DNA from: Erythroxylum novogranatense
Taxonomy: Eukaryota; Streptophyta; Magnoliopsida; Malpighiales; Erythroxylaceae
DNA: 64,000 bases
NCBI GenBank assembly: GCA_029891385.1
Contig: CM057224.1
Coordinates: forward strand, 37,329,005-37,393,004
Reading direction: 5' to 3'
The position numbers and the translations under genes were made by a program. This document shows positions 43,830 to 56,560 of the stretch, one piece after another. The notes beneath the pieces are model-generated. The model searched no databases. It was not told the origin of the DNA and saw only the letters and a program-made list of their open reading frames with translations. How positions within the stretch are numbered: the stretch's first letter is position 1; every line of letters starts with the position of its first letter.

Positions 43830-44566
43830 CATAATAATAATAATAACTAGTAGGGATCAGCCAAAGTACAGACGTCATATATATTGGAATGTACGAATAC
43901 CATAAATAGACGGATAAGAAAAAGGGATTTGTGAGGGCAGCATATATGGAGATGGTTGGTTTAGTGGAGCAGAAATAAGTTTGTACTTGATTTTCTAACT
44001 ACTCCAATTCGTATTTGGGAATTAAACAAAATGGCTGCTCTCATCTTCTTGTCATCTGCTTTCAATTGTCCAATCGTTTTACGAGCCTGCAAATAATAGC
44101 AATTAATGAACTCATGTATTCATAATAACCTAGCTAGTATTAATTTACTCATTTAGATTGGAAAAGGAAGAGTCCACAAAGTCGATTTATACTGCAAAAG
44201 GTTGGTCGTGAATATCGGCGATCGCCTGAAGGTTGGCTTGGTAGACTTTGCAGCTTAAGGTCATCCGATGCCATGGATAGACCAGAGGCTCACCAGCGTC
44301 AATGCCCGTGGTCCATCAAGATACTGGCATCCTATGCATGATCAGATCAACACACTACATATGCGACAAAATATCCATAGATAATGTTAAACAACATATA
44401 TGATACCTCCATTTTTAGTAGAGTGGTTAGAGCAGTTGTAGAAAGTATGTCACACTCTATTCCCCATTTTAATGACTCCTACATCTTTTATATCACAAAG
44501 CAGAATTAACACACACCAAACTCTGATACCATTAATTAGTTCCTCGATGATCCGTGTCTATAAGCA
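43830..44566 (+). promoter_or_regulatory. 5' flank of the kinase gene (promoter region, not resolved)
   Basis: This stretch must hold the kinase promoter and 5' UTR unless the promoter lies across the MITE. No TATA box could be chosen with confidence. Positions 44160-44345 are less AT-rich than the rest (for example GGCGATCGCCTGAAGG) and show no family resemblance. A TAA directly precedes the start codon in frame, at 44561-44563. Confidence 0.3.
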
Positions 44567-46951
44567 ATGAGAGAATCATCAAAACCATGGCGACCCTTTA
44601 CAGCTAATTGCTGTTCCGTTGAGGGCCAAACAGTTTTTGGCAATTTCAGCCGTTGCAGGCCATCCAAATCGGAGTTCTCAAAGGATATAGCTCCGCTGCC
44701 GTCCTTCAGGCGGCTTTCGTTTTCTGACCTTAGCCGCTCTTCGTCCATTCGTATAAATGAGGACTTGGCTCAGTCTTTTGGGGCAGACTTGTATGATTTC
44801 CAGCTGAGTGAGTTACGCGCCATAACACAGAACTTCTCCAGCAATTTTTTGCTGGGAGAAGGTGGGTTCGGGACGGTGCACAAGGGTTATGTCGATGAGA
44901 ACATGAGACAAGGCTTGAAGGCTCAGGCTGTTGCTGTTAAGCTCCTTGACATTGAAGGCCTCCAAGGACACCGTGAATGGCTGGTATGAATCTCCTTCCT
45001 CTTACTTCATTATGTGTATAAACTTTTTACGAAGCCATAACCATGTGCTTCTTGGGATTGAATCAGGCAGTTAGTAGTATAATCAGTTCCTTCTTGTTGC
45101 GTAAAAGATTTAAGGAAAGAAAAAAAACAGAAGAAACTATGGAACAGTATGAAATGTCAAGATTGCATGTCTCATAAGCACAAATGGTCAGCATAGAATG
45201 GCACCAAGCAAGCAGCAATGGAAGAACTTCAATGAGCATGGTCAAATTGTCATTAATTTAGTAAAGTGAAGTCATCACATTAGTCAAAAGTTGGACGTAA
45301 AAAATTTCTAAAGTAAAAACTAATACTAGTCTTTTTGATAATTTCGCAACTCCAGTTGTTTTATGTTTCTGTTTTCAGACCATAATGAACTATAAAGTTA
45401 TACCTAGAACTATAGTTTATACAGTTCTTTGAATATCTAGTTGTTTGTCAAGACAACATTATAAAACTCTTGGTCAATTAAAACACACTTTTGAAATATG
45501 TGATTGTGAATTACATAGGAAATAGGGTTGATGAAAATTAATAATTTTCAAAAGAAAAGATATCCTTTTTTTAAAAAAGTCCTGATATGTCTCCATATTG
45601 ACATCGACGCATCACAATGTTCCACTGTTCATCCAATCCAGTAATGCTTTTAACCGATCAAAAGTCTTATAAGACATCAGGCTCATGCCTAACAAAATTG
45701 CCCACCTTTATCATTGAATTGGTTAATGGTTCCCGTTAAAGTTTGTACTTTTTTTTTTGGAATTTTATGTTAAATTGATATATTCCTAAGCTGTGTATTA
45801 TGTGTGTGGCATTTCTTGCAGGCTGAAGTGATATTCCTGGGGCAGCTCAGGCACCCGAATTTGGTTAAATTGATTGGCTACTGCTGCGAGGACGAAGAAC
45901 GACTTCTCGTGTATGAGTTCATGCCTCGAGGCAGCTTAGAAAATCACTTGTTCAAAAGTGAGTTCTCACTTGCACGAAAGCCGGTGAATTATTATTCTAT
46001 TGTATTTTCAGAAAGCAAGCAAGTCTAGGTACAATTTAAGGTATTACATAACTTGCAGCTTGATTATGACCAGGGATGTCGATGTCATTGCCATGGGGTA
46101 CAAGGCTAAAGATAGCGACAGGAGCAGCAAAAGGGTTAGCTTTCTTACACGAGGCTGAGAAGACTGTCATTTATCGCGACTTCAAGACTTCCAACGTGTT
46201 ACTGGATTCTGTATGTCACTTTCTTCCTCGGAAGTATTTTTTACTGTGATCTGCGATTTAACCTAACCCCGGCGTGCAAAAAACTTACCATTTCCTCTTT
46301 GTTTTGCTAGGATTTCAATGCAAAGTTGTCGGATTTCGGGCTGGCAAAGATGGGTCCTGAAGGATCAGACACACATGTCACAACTCGGGTGATGGGCACC
46401 TACGGATATGCTGCCCCTGAATATGTCTCCACAGGTTTCATCACTTACCATTACGACAAAACATTCTTAGACTTTAAAGTAAATATTTTATGATTTAATG
46501 CTTTCCAGGGCACTTAACAACCAAAAGCGATGTTTATAGCTTTGGGGTAGTGTTGCTGGAGCTACTCACTGGAAGGAGGGCCATGGATAAGTCAAGACCA
46601 AAGAGTGAACAAAACCTCATAGATTGGTCAAAGCCGTACCTGACTAGTAGCAGGAGGCTGCGCTGTATTATGGACCCAAGACTTGGTGGTCAGTACTCTG
46701 TCAAAGGGACAAAGCAAATGGCGCTGTTGGCATTGCAATGCATAAGTTTGAATCCTAAAGACAGGCCAAAAATGGCAGCCATTATTGAAACTCTTGAAGC
46801 TCTGCAAAATTACAAGGACATGGCTGTTACACGTGGACAGTGGCCAGTTTCTCAAAAATCCGGCAGAAATGGTGTGGCCCCGAGGGGAAGAGCGGAAAGC
46901 AGAGGTGCTGTTTTTAGGAAATCTGCTCCTTTTAATCCCAAGAAGACATAA
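44567..46951 (+). CDS. receptor-like cytoplasmic kinase, subfamily VII (PBL15-like)
   Basis: Serine/threonine protein kinase of 418 aa. Exons I infer from GT..AG sites and phase: 44567-44983, 45822-45957, 46074-46210, 46311-46434, 46509-46951. All kinase landmarks are present: Gly loop GEGGFG (97-102), catalytic Lys in VAVKLLD (125), YRDFKTSN with Asp220, DFG (238-240), and APE (265-267). The sequence closely follows plant PBL/RIPK-type kinases, which pass signals from plasma-membrane receptors by phosphorylation; I judge PBL15-like from the C-terminal half, by recall. There is no Gly2 myristoylation site, but Cys15-Cys16 near the N-terminus could be palmitoylated. An in-frame stop just upstream fixes the start unless a spliced 5' exon exists. 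The basic tail after residue 370 is variable in the family. The gene looks intact, although flanked on both sides by transposons. Confidence 0.93.
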
Positions 46952-47254
46952 CAAGGCACATGTGGAAGTGTATATCAATTATCCTAATGCATGTGTGTCA
47001 ATTTATACTTATGTAATTATGTGAATGATATAACAGGCATGATTATAAGGCTAAAAACTTTTGGTTATGTTAATATATAAAATATACTAGTGATTATACA
47101 TAAATTGGAGATTGATTAGAGCAGAGAGTCAAATTCACTTTTTGTGCCATAGTATGAAGCCACAATCCACGTGATCTTGTGCTTAAGATCAACGGTAGCT
47201 CAACCCATAATACAAAAATTAAGTTTACTTCAAATCATATGTCTATGCGAATAG
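46952..47254 (+). other. 3' flank of the kinase gene
   Basis: About 300 bp between the kinase stop and the first readable LINE sequence. It should hold the 3' UTR. No perfect AATAAA was found; AATATATAAAATA near 47075 is a possible weak poly(A) signal. Confidence 0.35.
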
Positions 47255-49880
47255 ATAATCTCCTTCAACATCAGGGTAGAAGAGGTCCTTTCAAGTTTAA
47301 CAATATGCCCATGGATGATGATGGGTTTTTTTAGGCTCTTCAAAAGGGCTGTTACGGTCGAGGGAACACAACAATTTATTTGTATTCGGAGGCTTAAAGT
47401 TATCAAAAAAGAGATGAAAAATTTAATGAGTAGAAGATCTTCGTCCATACAGCAAGTCATTACCAAAGTTAGGGAAGATATAGAAGCTATACCACATGAG
47501 CTTGATTTTGATCCTTCATATTCTATTTTATTAAGTATAGAGAGGACTTTATTGACGTCTTATTTATCGAAAGTTATGGATCGTGACAGTCTTATGGAAT
47601 AACGGGCCAAAGTCAGCTGGTTAAAAGATGGTGAAAGGTGTTCAAAAATTTTCTTTAACTCCATTTTAGCTAGGAGAAACGCAAATAGAATCTGCTCCCT
47701 TAAGTTGCAAGATGGAGAGAAAATTTCTCAACGAAAAGACCTTCTAAAGGAAGCAGAGAGATTCTTTGAGAGTTTCTACGACTCTTCTTATACTTAAACA
47801 AACACTATCCCTCTTTGCTCTTTTATTCATAATAAGATCTCTCATCGACAAGTAGCAACCCTCATTAAACTAGTAGAAGAGAAAGAAATAGAAGAGAAAG
47901 AAATAGAAGAGGTAATGTTTCAAATGCATCCTAATAAATCTTCAGGACTTGATGGATTTAATGGATACTTCTTTCAAAAGACATGGCAAGAAACTAGTCC
48001 TATGATTAAAAAAGCAATTATGGAATTCTTCTTTAGGGGTGTTCTATTAAAGGAGATCAATAAAACTCATATATGTTTAATTCTCAAATCCTCTTGTTCT
48101 TTCTCATAGGATGACTATAGGCCTATCGCATGCACCGACTTCCTTTATAAGGTTATTTCTAAACTCTTAGTAAATAGGCTGAAACTAGTCTTGGATTCTT
48201 TGATCTCTAATAATCATAGTGCCTTCCTACATGGTAGAAGAATTAGGGATAATATTTTTATTGTTCAAGAACTGATGAAAGGGTATCAAAGGAAGAATAG
48301 CCCTCCTAATTGTATCATAAAAGAGGATTTCAAGAAAGCTTTTGATCATGTGGAATGGGATTTTATTCTTCAAACATTACGACTTTTAGATTTCCCTAAT
48401 GAGTTCGTCAGATGGATTGAGACTTGTATCACCACTCCAACTTAGTCTATTATAGTTAATGGTACCCCAACTGATATCTTTAAGAGTGCAAGAGGTTTGA
48501 GACAAGGAGATCCCATCTCCCCATATCTCTTCATCATATGCACGGAAGTCCTAAGCTAGTTGATCTAATAGAAGGTGGGTAATAGCAAGGACTACAAATT
48601 TCATAGTAAATGCAAGAGAGGAGGGCTTATCAACTTATGTTTTGCGGATGATCTATTGCTTTTTTCCAAGGCCCATCGAAAATCTATTGAATTTCTCATG
48701 TCGACACTATCTTTATTTAAAGACCTTTCAAATTTGGAGATTAACCTTACAAAAAGTCATTACATTCTTGTGCCAGTGCTACTATGATAGAAAACAGTAT
48801 CTTTGCAATCACAGGGATAAGAAAGAATCCAACTCCTTTGACTTATTTGGGTCTATCTATTACCACAAAAAGAATATAATTCTTTGAATGCTTTCCCTTG
48901 ATAGAAAAATACAGAGAAGATTGGGTATGTATTCTAATAAGGTTCTCTCTTTTGGAGGGAGATTGTAGCTCATCAAATCCATTCTGAATTCCCTTCATAT
49001 TTACTGGTCCTCTAACATATCATTAGCAAAAAACCATTGAGAAGCTTTTCAGAAGATTTCTGTGGGGAAACTTAAACTCTAACAGCCACTTTGCTAAAGT
49101 TAAATGGTCTAAAGTTTACAAAAGGAAAGAAGAAAGGGGATTAGGATTGATTCCTATTGCTACTTTTAATATATCAGCATTGATCACAAATCTATAAATT
49201 ATCCTATTGGAAAGAAATCTCTTTAGATCTGATGGTTTCATTCAGGATATAGCCTTTGGTTTATTCCTATAAAACCTTCTTTCTCTTAGCCCTTGATCTA
49301 ACTATTGAAGCTAAGACCTATCTTAGAACCTTTGGTGTCCTGCACAATTGGAAATGGTGATAAGGCCTATTTATGGTTTGATAATTAGACAGGTACAAGC
49401 CCCCTGATTAGATCTCCCCAAGCTCTTCATTTTTTGAATAGATTTCCTATCAACTTGAAAGTTAATGGAACATTCCATCTTGCTACAGGGTTAATGGAAC
49501 ATTCCATCGGAATTATAGTTCCTCACTCCTAACTACCAACCAAATCTAGATAAGGAGGACATATTCCATTGTCTTAAGATGCCTCCAAACACCTTCAACA
49601 TTGCAAGATTCAGAAAGTGGCATAATCAAAACAACTCTAGGCAGATATATTTTCCTATCATTTGGAATAAGTCACTCATGCCTAATTACTCCATTCTTCT
49701 ATGGCTTACTGTGCTAAATAAGTTAAGCACAATGGACAGAATGCACTTCAGTATTACCAATATTGTTTGTGTTCTATGTGAGATAGAGGAAGAATCAATG
49801 AATAACGTTTTCTTTCATTATCCCTTTTCCTATTTATGGGAGAAGATGCAGGAGTTGTGTCTAATTTCTAATGCAGGTAA
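47255..49880 (+). pseudogene. 5'-truncated LINE (L1-type) ORF2, first piece
   Basis: It begins with the end of the endonuclease domain (RRGPFKFNNM). The linker follows (AKVSWLKDGERCSKIFFNSI), then reverse transcriptase: [69 protein letters not shown] and the catalytic CFADDLLLFSKA near 48640. The zf-RVT-type region (IARFRKWHNQ, LPNYS-like, VLCEIEEESMNNVFF) is at 49579-49880. At least six stops or frameshifts interrupt it. It copies in the same direction as the kinase gene, starting about 300 bp downstream. It is split by the solo LTR and resumes at 53178. Confidence 0.85.
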
Positions 49881-52800
49881 TGTAACATTCCATTACTATA
49901 GAGTATATGCATGAACATCCAGAAGACATCCGAGAACATATCCTATGAGAATGACATGTTAGAGAAATTATATTAAATTATTATGGCATCACAGAAACAC
50001 GAGTATTTCAAAGGACTAAAATTTCTCATTTCAATAAATTTACTTTGTCATTACATTCCATATCCATATATTTACATTACAAAAACATCTAAGAGTTTAC
50101 TATTCCATACAAAATATATAAAATGAAAAGGAATGCTAACAGAAACATGCTAACTAAAATCCTCAGATATTAGTTGACCAGACCTTTGAGCCATTCTTGT
50201 TTCCAAAATTGACAATACTAGACTGCTAGTAGATTGTCTTAGAAGCTAGGTCTCCTTAGTACCTAAAAATCAATGTTGTAATTTTGATGAGTTTTGTGAA
50301 CTCAATAAGTGAACAATTATCGATGTGCTCACTCAAAACAGAACAAAAACATCGTAAGTATATAACACAGTTAAATCAACATCTGACATCATTCATAATC
50401 AAATCTCATATATCACATCATTCAGAATTTAGTACCTGATCACAGTATATATCATATTTCAATAAGCCCATTATAAATACAAACATTTCACATGATCATT
50501 TTAGAATATTTCAATCATTCATATCATCAGCATGGACACAAACATTGCATAACATTATATCAACTCAATTTAGTCATTATTTGCAATTATTCACATTATA
50601 AATGTAAAGATATAGGTGCAAATACACATGAGATTCCACTTTCATTTTTATTTTATTGTGACCAAGCACCTATTTAACTATCCCGTATCCTTTGTGGATA
50701 CTGAGCTCATTTTAGATACTATCCCGTATTCATTGTAGATACCAGGCTCATTAATTGTTGAACCTGTGGCTCTTTGTGCACATTTCCTGAGCTTTAAGCT
50801 CTTTTTCACGTTAGTCACTATGATCATAACTCATTTATCTGATCATGCATATCAATGTCATGGAATGCATCATTTCAAATATTATGCTATCAGTAACTTT
50901 CATTCAGTGTGAACAGTCATTTAACATATTTATCGGATCTGAGTTTGACATTCAACATATAGTTGAGAACATATTTCATATTGCACATTAAATTTGAAAA
51001 CACTTCCAATACAATCCTGAATATCAAACTCCTTGGACCAAAAATGTCCAGAATATCACAATCATATCAGTAACAGTTCAATATCTGAAAATTAATCAAA
51101 AACAATTCAAACATTGTGATAAAACATCTAGGTTAACTCACAATACGTTTCAGATAGCTATTGCCTTGACGATCCGACAATGTTTGGATGCTGTCAGTCT
51201 ATTTTCATGCAATACATACATAATTACACATTACTAACTTGTTCAATCAAACGAGTACTCAATCATACACATGTATATATGTTATGCTTAATGCATGCTC
51301 AATTGACTATCCCAAGTATTTATCCTTATTCACAAGTCTTGATCATTCATTCATCATAGCTTATATATATCTAGTTTGCAATTAGGTTTATGTCTTAAGT
51401 AAGTTTGGTTACCCTCAATTCATCAATCATACATTCATCAATCCTTTCCTAGCATTATAAATTCACATAATTTCCCAATTCTCATTCAATCATATCTATT
51501 TCATTACTTATATCCTTTGGATTACATTTACATTTACATTCATAAGAACGTCTTTATTCTATTAACAACTTATACTTCCTAAATTTATATACAATGATAT
51601 CAAACAATCCATTTCTTAATTTATAATCTCAATTAACAATTTAAACTTATCAAACACTTAATCACTTAATCAAACAACTTTCTAGATTTATTTCAAGCCC
51701 TAATCATAACCTAATGCACCAAAGTAAAGCAACTTACCATCACACAAAACACATTTTTTTCACTTAAAAGCATTTCACACAATCGTGGGAAGGAGCTTAT
51801 GTAGCTCCCATGACTGTGGGATAAACAAACCGAAGGTACTCCTTCATTTTCCTTTAAAAATTTCTAGCTTTTAACATCTTCATATCAAATTCAACACATC
51901 TTCATCATAGTCTATTACTTATACCGCAATTATACCATAATTATACTTCAAATCCTTATCAATTGCATATCTAATTCCAATTCAAATCAGTCATTTGGCA
52001 GCTCACAAATTATGGTCTTTTATGCATCAAAATCAAAATCAAAACAAAAACTATCATTCATTGATCGTACATGTAGTCCTAGTTCTTTCCCATTTCAAGA
52101 TCATTATATTAGCACTTTTCTTTAACATAAATTGATCTTCATTATACCTCAAAATCCAATCTAATTCATCAATAAAACAACCTATATTTTTTTAGATACA
52201 TCAAAAAACCAGCATAAAAGTGTCCAAGTTCATACATCATATTCCGACACAGTTCATCATCAACATCACATACAATCCATCCCAATTCAATCATTATAAA
52301 CTTTGTATTACCACATGCCATAAAGATCAATCTTTTACTTACTTGTCTAGCTCAAATCCAAGCTCAAAGATCAAGCTAATTCAGCTCTCAATGCATGCAA
52401 AATCATCACAAATTTAAGGTAACAACAGGTTAGTTTTCGGCTAGAATAAAGGACAACAATAGTTTGATTCTTTAACTATCTTGTGATGGGTAAAAAGCAT
52501 GGATTATTGGTGTAGCAATTGTACACAAACATAGACAAAACATAGGGATTTAAAGGTAAGAGGATTTCGGTAGTGTGAGAAGAAGAAAGAAGAAGAAATG
52601 AACAAAATTGATTTTACTTCTGCAGAAGCTTATCACCTTAGGTTCTAGATGTCACCTTATTACCATGAAATATGTCCCTAAGCATGTAAGTCATTTGTCC
52701 CTTCCTTAGGCTGCCAATTGTCACCAACATGTTAGGTCATTTGTCACTCCATGATGAATTACATTTGTCAATTAATTACCTATGCCAAATGTCACTTAAT

Positions 52801-53177
52801 TATAGGCTTAGTCATTCTAATTTTTCATGTGTCCACTTGTCTTACCACTTGGCATTTCTTAGACTGAATGTACATTTAAATGTTTCAATTTTCGAATGGT
52901 AATAATAAATTCCAAGTTTACTAATTATAATCAATCAAAACAAAATTCAAGACAAACAATACACAATTCACATTATGATCATTTTATCCCTTTCATACCT
53001 CGAAATATATCAATTGAGTGCATATATTATCTTTGCAATATGTACTAAATCATAATTCATATGTGTATGCTAATGATATGCATGTGATTGAAATGCATTT
53101 TATAAATTCTTAATGAAATGACTTAAATGCAATAGTCTAGGGTTCTAATCCTTCAATATGGAAAACTGACTATTACA
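49881..53177. mobile_element. solo LTR, 3.3 kb
   Basis: The ends are TGTAACATTC (49881) and GACTATTACA (53177), with TGTAA/TTACA inverted termini. It lies within the LINE, whose coding sequence stops at 49880 and continues at 53178. The flanks GGTAA (49876-49880) and GGTAC (53178-53182) are a 5-bp duplication with one mismatch. No internal region or second LTR is present, so it is a solo LTR left by recombination. At 50660-50750 the block ACTATCCCGTAT.C.TTGT.GATAC is repeated. Short open frames here (50492-50677, 52220-52417) are not genes. Superfamily is likely gypsy from length; orientation is unknown. Confidence 0.8.
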
Positions 53178-53700
53178 GGTACAACCTTCAAAGAAACACT
53201 TGAATGGCTCCTGAAGTTGAACCATACTTCTAGATACAACGGACATATTTATATAATCTCTTTCACCTCCTCCATCAAGGAGATATGGTGAGAAAGAAAC
53301 AATAGACGCTTTCAAAACATAGCTCGTTCCAAAAAGGAGGTACTATACTCATTAATCGATGGAATTAGAGAGAAACCATTATATTCTACCAAGTCAGAAA
53401 GAGTTTGCCTTAGTCTAGCCTCTACATGGAGAATCAATTAATTAACTTGCAAAAGGGCTAACTAACGAATAAAAGAGTAGATTGTAAACGTTATATGAAA
53501 GTACCTGGAAAGTGGAGTCCTTCCCCTTTAGATGTGTCTGTTGACTCTGAACACTACGAGAATAGCTTCGATCTAAGACGTGGGATGATATTCAAGAGGA
53601 GAACTTGGAATCACTCTTCAGTTGTAGCTCCACTCCCGGCTTCAAAGGTCGCCAGACACCTAACCCTAATTTGGTAGGGTTGTGCGAATGGGGTAAGTCG
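53178..53700 (+). pseudogene. LINE ORF2, last piece and 3' end
   Basis: The frame continues with TFKETLEWLLKLNH and then FTSSIKEIW.ERNNRRFQN, the end of the zf-RVT region of plant L1-type LINEs. ORF2 ends near 53430. The following 250 bp, including the open frame at 53495-53677, look like 3' UTR; a poly(A) tail is not clear. Confidence 0.75.
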
Positions 53701-54849
53701 CACTTTGCGCTTATCCCATTTTTGTTAAACGATCCGTTTTGCTTTGTGCCTTACCTTTATTTGAAGAAGTTGTAGTTTTCTGAAACACCGTCGTTGTGGC
53801 TTTCTTAAATGCTTTTGATTAAATGTTGTCGTCGTCCTATATTGTTTGATATTCTCGTTCTTTTATATTCTCTTTTCAAATTTTTGAAATTTAACAAAAT
53901 TTTGTTTTATAGAGTTGTTAGTTTAGTTTATTTTATTTTTATAATTTTTAAAATTGACAAATTTAATTTTATCTATTTTATTATTAATTATTAATAAAAA
54001 TACTTTATTGATTCAATTCATTTTCTGATTAATTAATATTTAAATTTTAAATAAAGATTATCTAGAAATAAAAATATTTTTAAATTTGTAATTATTTGAT
54101 AAATATATCTTATTTTAAATATTTTGTAATACCAAACTTTCAAGTTTTTAAAATAGTTATTTATCAAATAATTTTAATATTAAATATCTAATTTTAATTA
54201 AACAAAAGTGCATATTAATTTCAAAAGATAGATATTATTTTAAAATAAAACTTTAGATTATTTAGTTATTATTTTAAAATAAAATAAAACGGTTTATTGG
54301 TTAGCAAATTTTCCTGTTAGAATAGTAGGAAATTTTTCATTTTCTAGGTAGCTTTTCCTTGAGACAGGCAACCGAGAATGACTGAAACAACTCTGTAAAA
54401 GATAGTGTGTCATTTTCATCATTACATTTCATAAAATTCCTTCTACGCTAAGTTCGGTCAACTCCTAACACGGCTAGAAGTATAATGAAAAATAAATTAT
54501 AGGAATTCAATGTAATATATATATACTAATATCAATATCAACCTCTCCATAGATATTCTAGACTTAGAGAAGTTCAAAAGTAGACCCTTGACTAATATAG
54601 AGACTATTTTTTGATAGATTTACATATTTTTTTTGCAAAATAGTTGGAAGAAACTAATAGTAAAATAATATAAATAAAATTTTCAACAAATATAAATAAT
54701 AAGTAAATAAATAAATAGAAAATAAGTAAGTAAATAAAATAGATAAACAAATTTAAAAATAATAAATAAGGAAGAAAATACTACAAATAAAAATATTTAG
54801 GCTAAATAAAAGATATAAAAATAAAAAAATGTTCGAAAGATATATGAAA
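53701..54849. other. AT-rich intergenic stretch
   Basis: Simple AT-rich sequence with many TTTTAAA and AATAAATA runs (about 54660-54830). No gene and no structured repeat is supported. Confidence 0.5.
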
Positions 54850-56560
54850 AGAGAATGACCTCTCTATGAAGGAATTTTCTACTTATTTCTTGGTTCGTCA
54901 AAGTTTTTTATTAGGGATCAAGTCCTTAGTAAGCTCTAATAGGGTCATATAGTTTTTTATCACCTCCTCTAATTCTTCTTGATCTTTATCTTCCTTTCTT
55001 ATTATCGCTAAAGAGATATTCTTGCATCTTTTCATTTAAGTGTAATAATGTCTCTTCCTAACATGTTTGAACTGCTTAAACTTTGTCTTAATTTATTATT
55101 AATGTTAGTCACTTCCAACTTGTTTCTTACTATTGTGTGACGATAATATCGTCATGTTGTATATCCAACAAAATATCTTTATCTTTGCTACCATTAACTT
55201 ATGACTATTTATCTATTTGATGAGTTAGTACTTCACTTTATAAAGCATGATCGATCTAATCGTTAAACAGTAGAATTTAGCTTTTAGTTTGAGCAGTATT
55301 GTTTTGTCATGTAAAACTTTTGAAGCACTCCCTCATTTAAGGCACTTTTATTTGATACATGAATTATGTTATCATGTATCTTGTCTTTATTTTAGATGAT
55401 GAATTCAACGTACTTAAGATCATTTTTATGTAGTATAACTTTTGTACCAATCATGATTCTCACATCATATACAACTCAGCAACTTGAAAAGTTACACTAT
55501 TAATACTCTGTCTTAGTTATGTCAATTTAAAGCCATGTCAATTTAAAGCCCGTTAATTCTAAGTGCATCACTCCAAAGTTTTAGTTTAACATTAACACTC
55601 TTCTTTATTTTATTCACTAAAACAAGTCACTAGCAAATATCATATACCAAGATACTTTTCCGTAGATATTCTTGGTGATCTTATCTATAATTATTACAAA
55701 TAAGAAGGGACTCAATGAAAGATTCTTCCTGTAATTTGATATCAATAAAGAAATGCTTAGTATCTCTTCCAATCATATAAAGAAATGCTTAGTATCTCTT
55801 CCAATCAATATTCTGAAACCCGGATCGGTCATCGAACCGGTGACCTTCATCAATTCACGGTTTGATTGGCTCAACCGGCTCAACTACCGATCGAATCCAA
55901 TGTGATCAAATAATTATCTGATAATTATATTTAATTATATATAATATTAAAATATTTTAAAAAATAAAAAATAAAAAATAAAAAATAAAAAATTATCGGA
56001 CCGGTCCGACCGGTCAAAACCGGTCAATTGACCGGTTTTGACCGGTTCACACCGGTCCAATTGAAGACCGATTTTGGAGCATGAATCGGACCGGACCACC
56101 GACCGGTCACCGGTCGGATCAGCCGGTCCGATCCGGGTTTCAAAACCCTGCTTCCAATCATATTTACTCTAGTTTTAATACTTTCATACATATCTTTTAT
56201 AACTAGTATATAGGCAACAAAAACTTCCTTAACTTTTAAACATCTCTACATGACTTCTTTAAATACCCTATCATAAGTCTTCTCTAAATCAATAAAAATT
56301 ATATGCAAGTATTTTTGTTTGTCCCTATCATATTTTATTAATTGTCTAAAAGATATACAACTTCTATCATTGACCTCTCTGATATGAAAGCATAATGGTT
56401 TTTCAAGACAAGTGCATATTTTTTTTTACTCTCTTCTTATGCATCATCTGTCATAACTTGATGACGTAAGTGAGTAGTTTAATGTCTTATAACTTTAAAT
56501 ATCTCCTTTAGCATTTGTTAAGGGGTTCTAACAAGGAGGTAATGACTTAAAATGCAATCG
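54850..56560 (-). pseudogene. RTE-type LINE reverse transcriptase, heavily decayed
   Basis: On the minus strand, from about 56300, IDLEKTYDRVFKEVM and VAYILVIKDMYES.KTRV are readable. Beyond the MITE, at about 55740-55600, come LSPFLFVIIIDKITKNI and WYMIFASD, the RT motifs around the catalytic aspartates. A KMQEYLFSDNKKGR-like piece near 55000 could be the usual C-terminal region. Dozens of stops interrupt it. The pattern of motifs matches plant RTE-clade LINEs. It is interrupted by the MITE at 55808-56150 and a 32-bp tandem duplication (55745-55808). Confidence 0.6.
55808..56150. mobile_element. Mutator-type MITE rich in CCGGT palindromes
   Basis: The terminal inverted repeats share GAAACCCGGATCGG (left near 55815, right read in reverse ending at 56141). 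The flanks CTTCCAATCA at 55798-55807 and 56151-56160 are a 10-bp duplication, matching the 9-11 bp of Mutator-like elements. Inside, ACCGGT/CCGGTC words occur many times in both orientations, with an AT-rich middle carrying a (TAAAAAA)n run near 55965-55995. No coding capacity. Confidence 0.85.
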
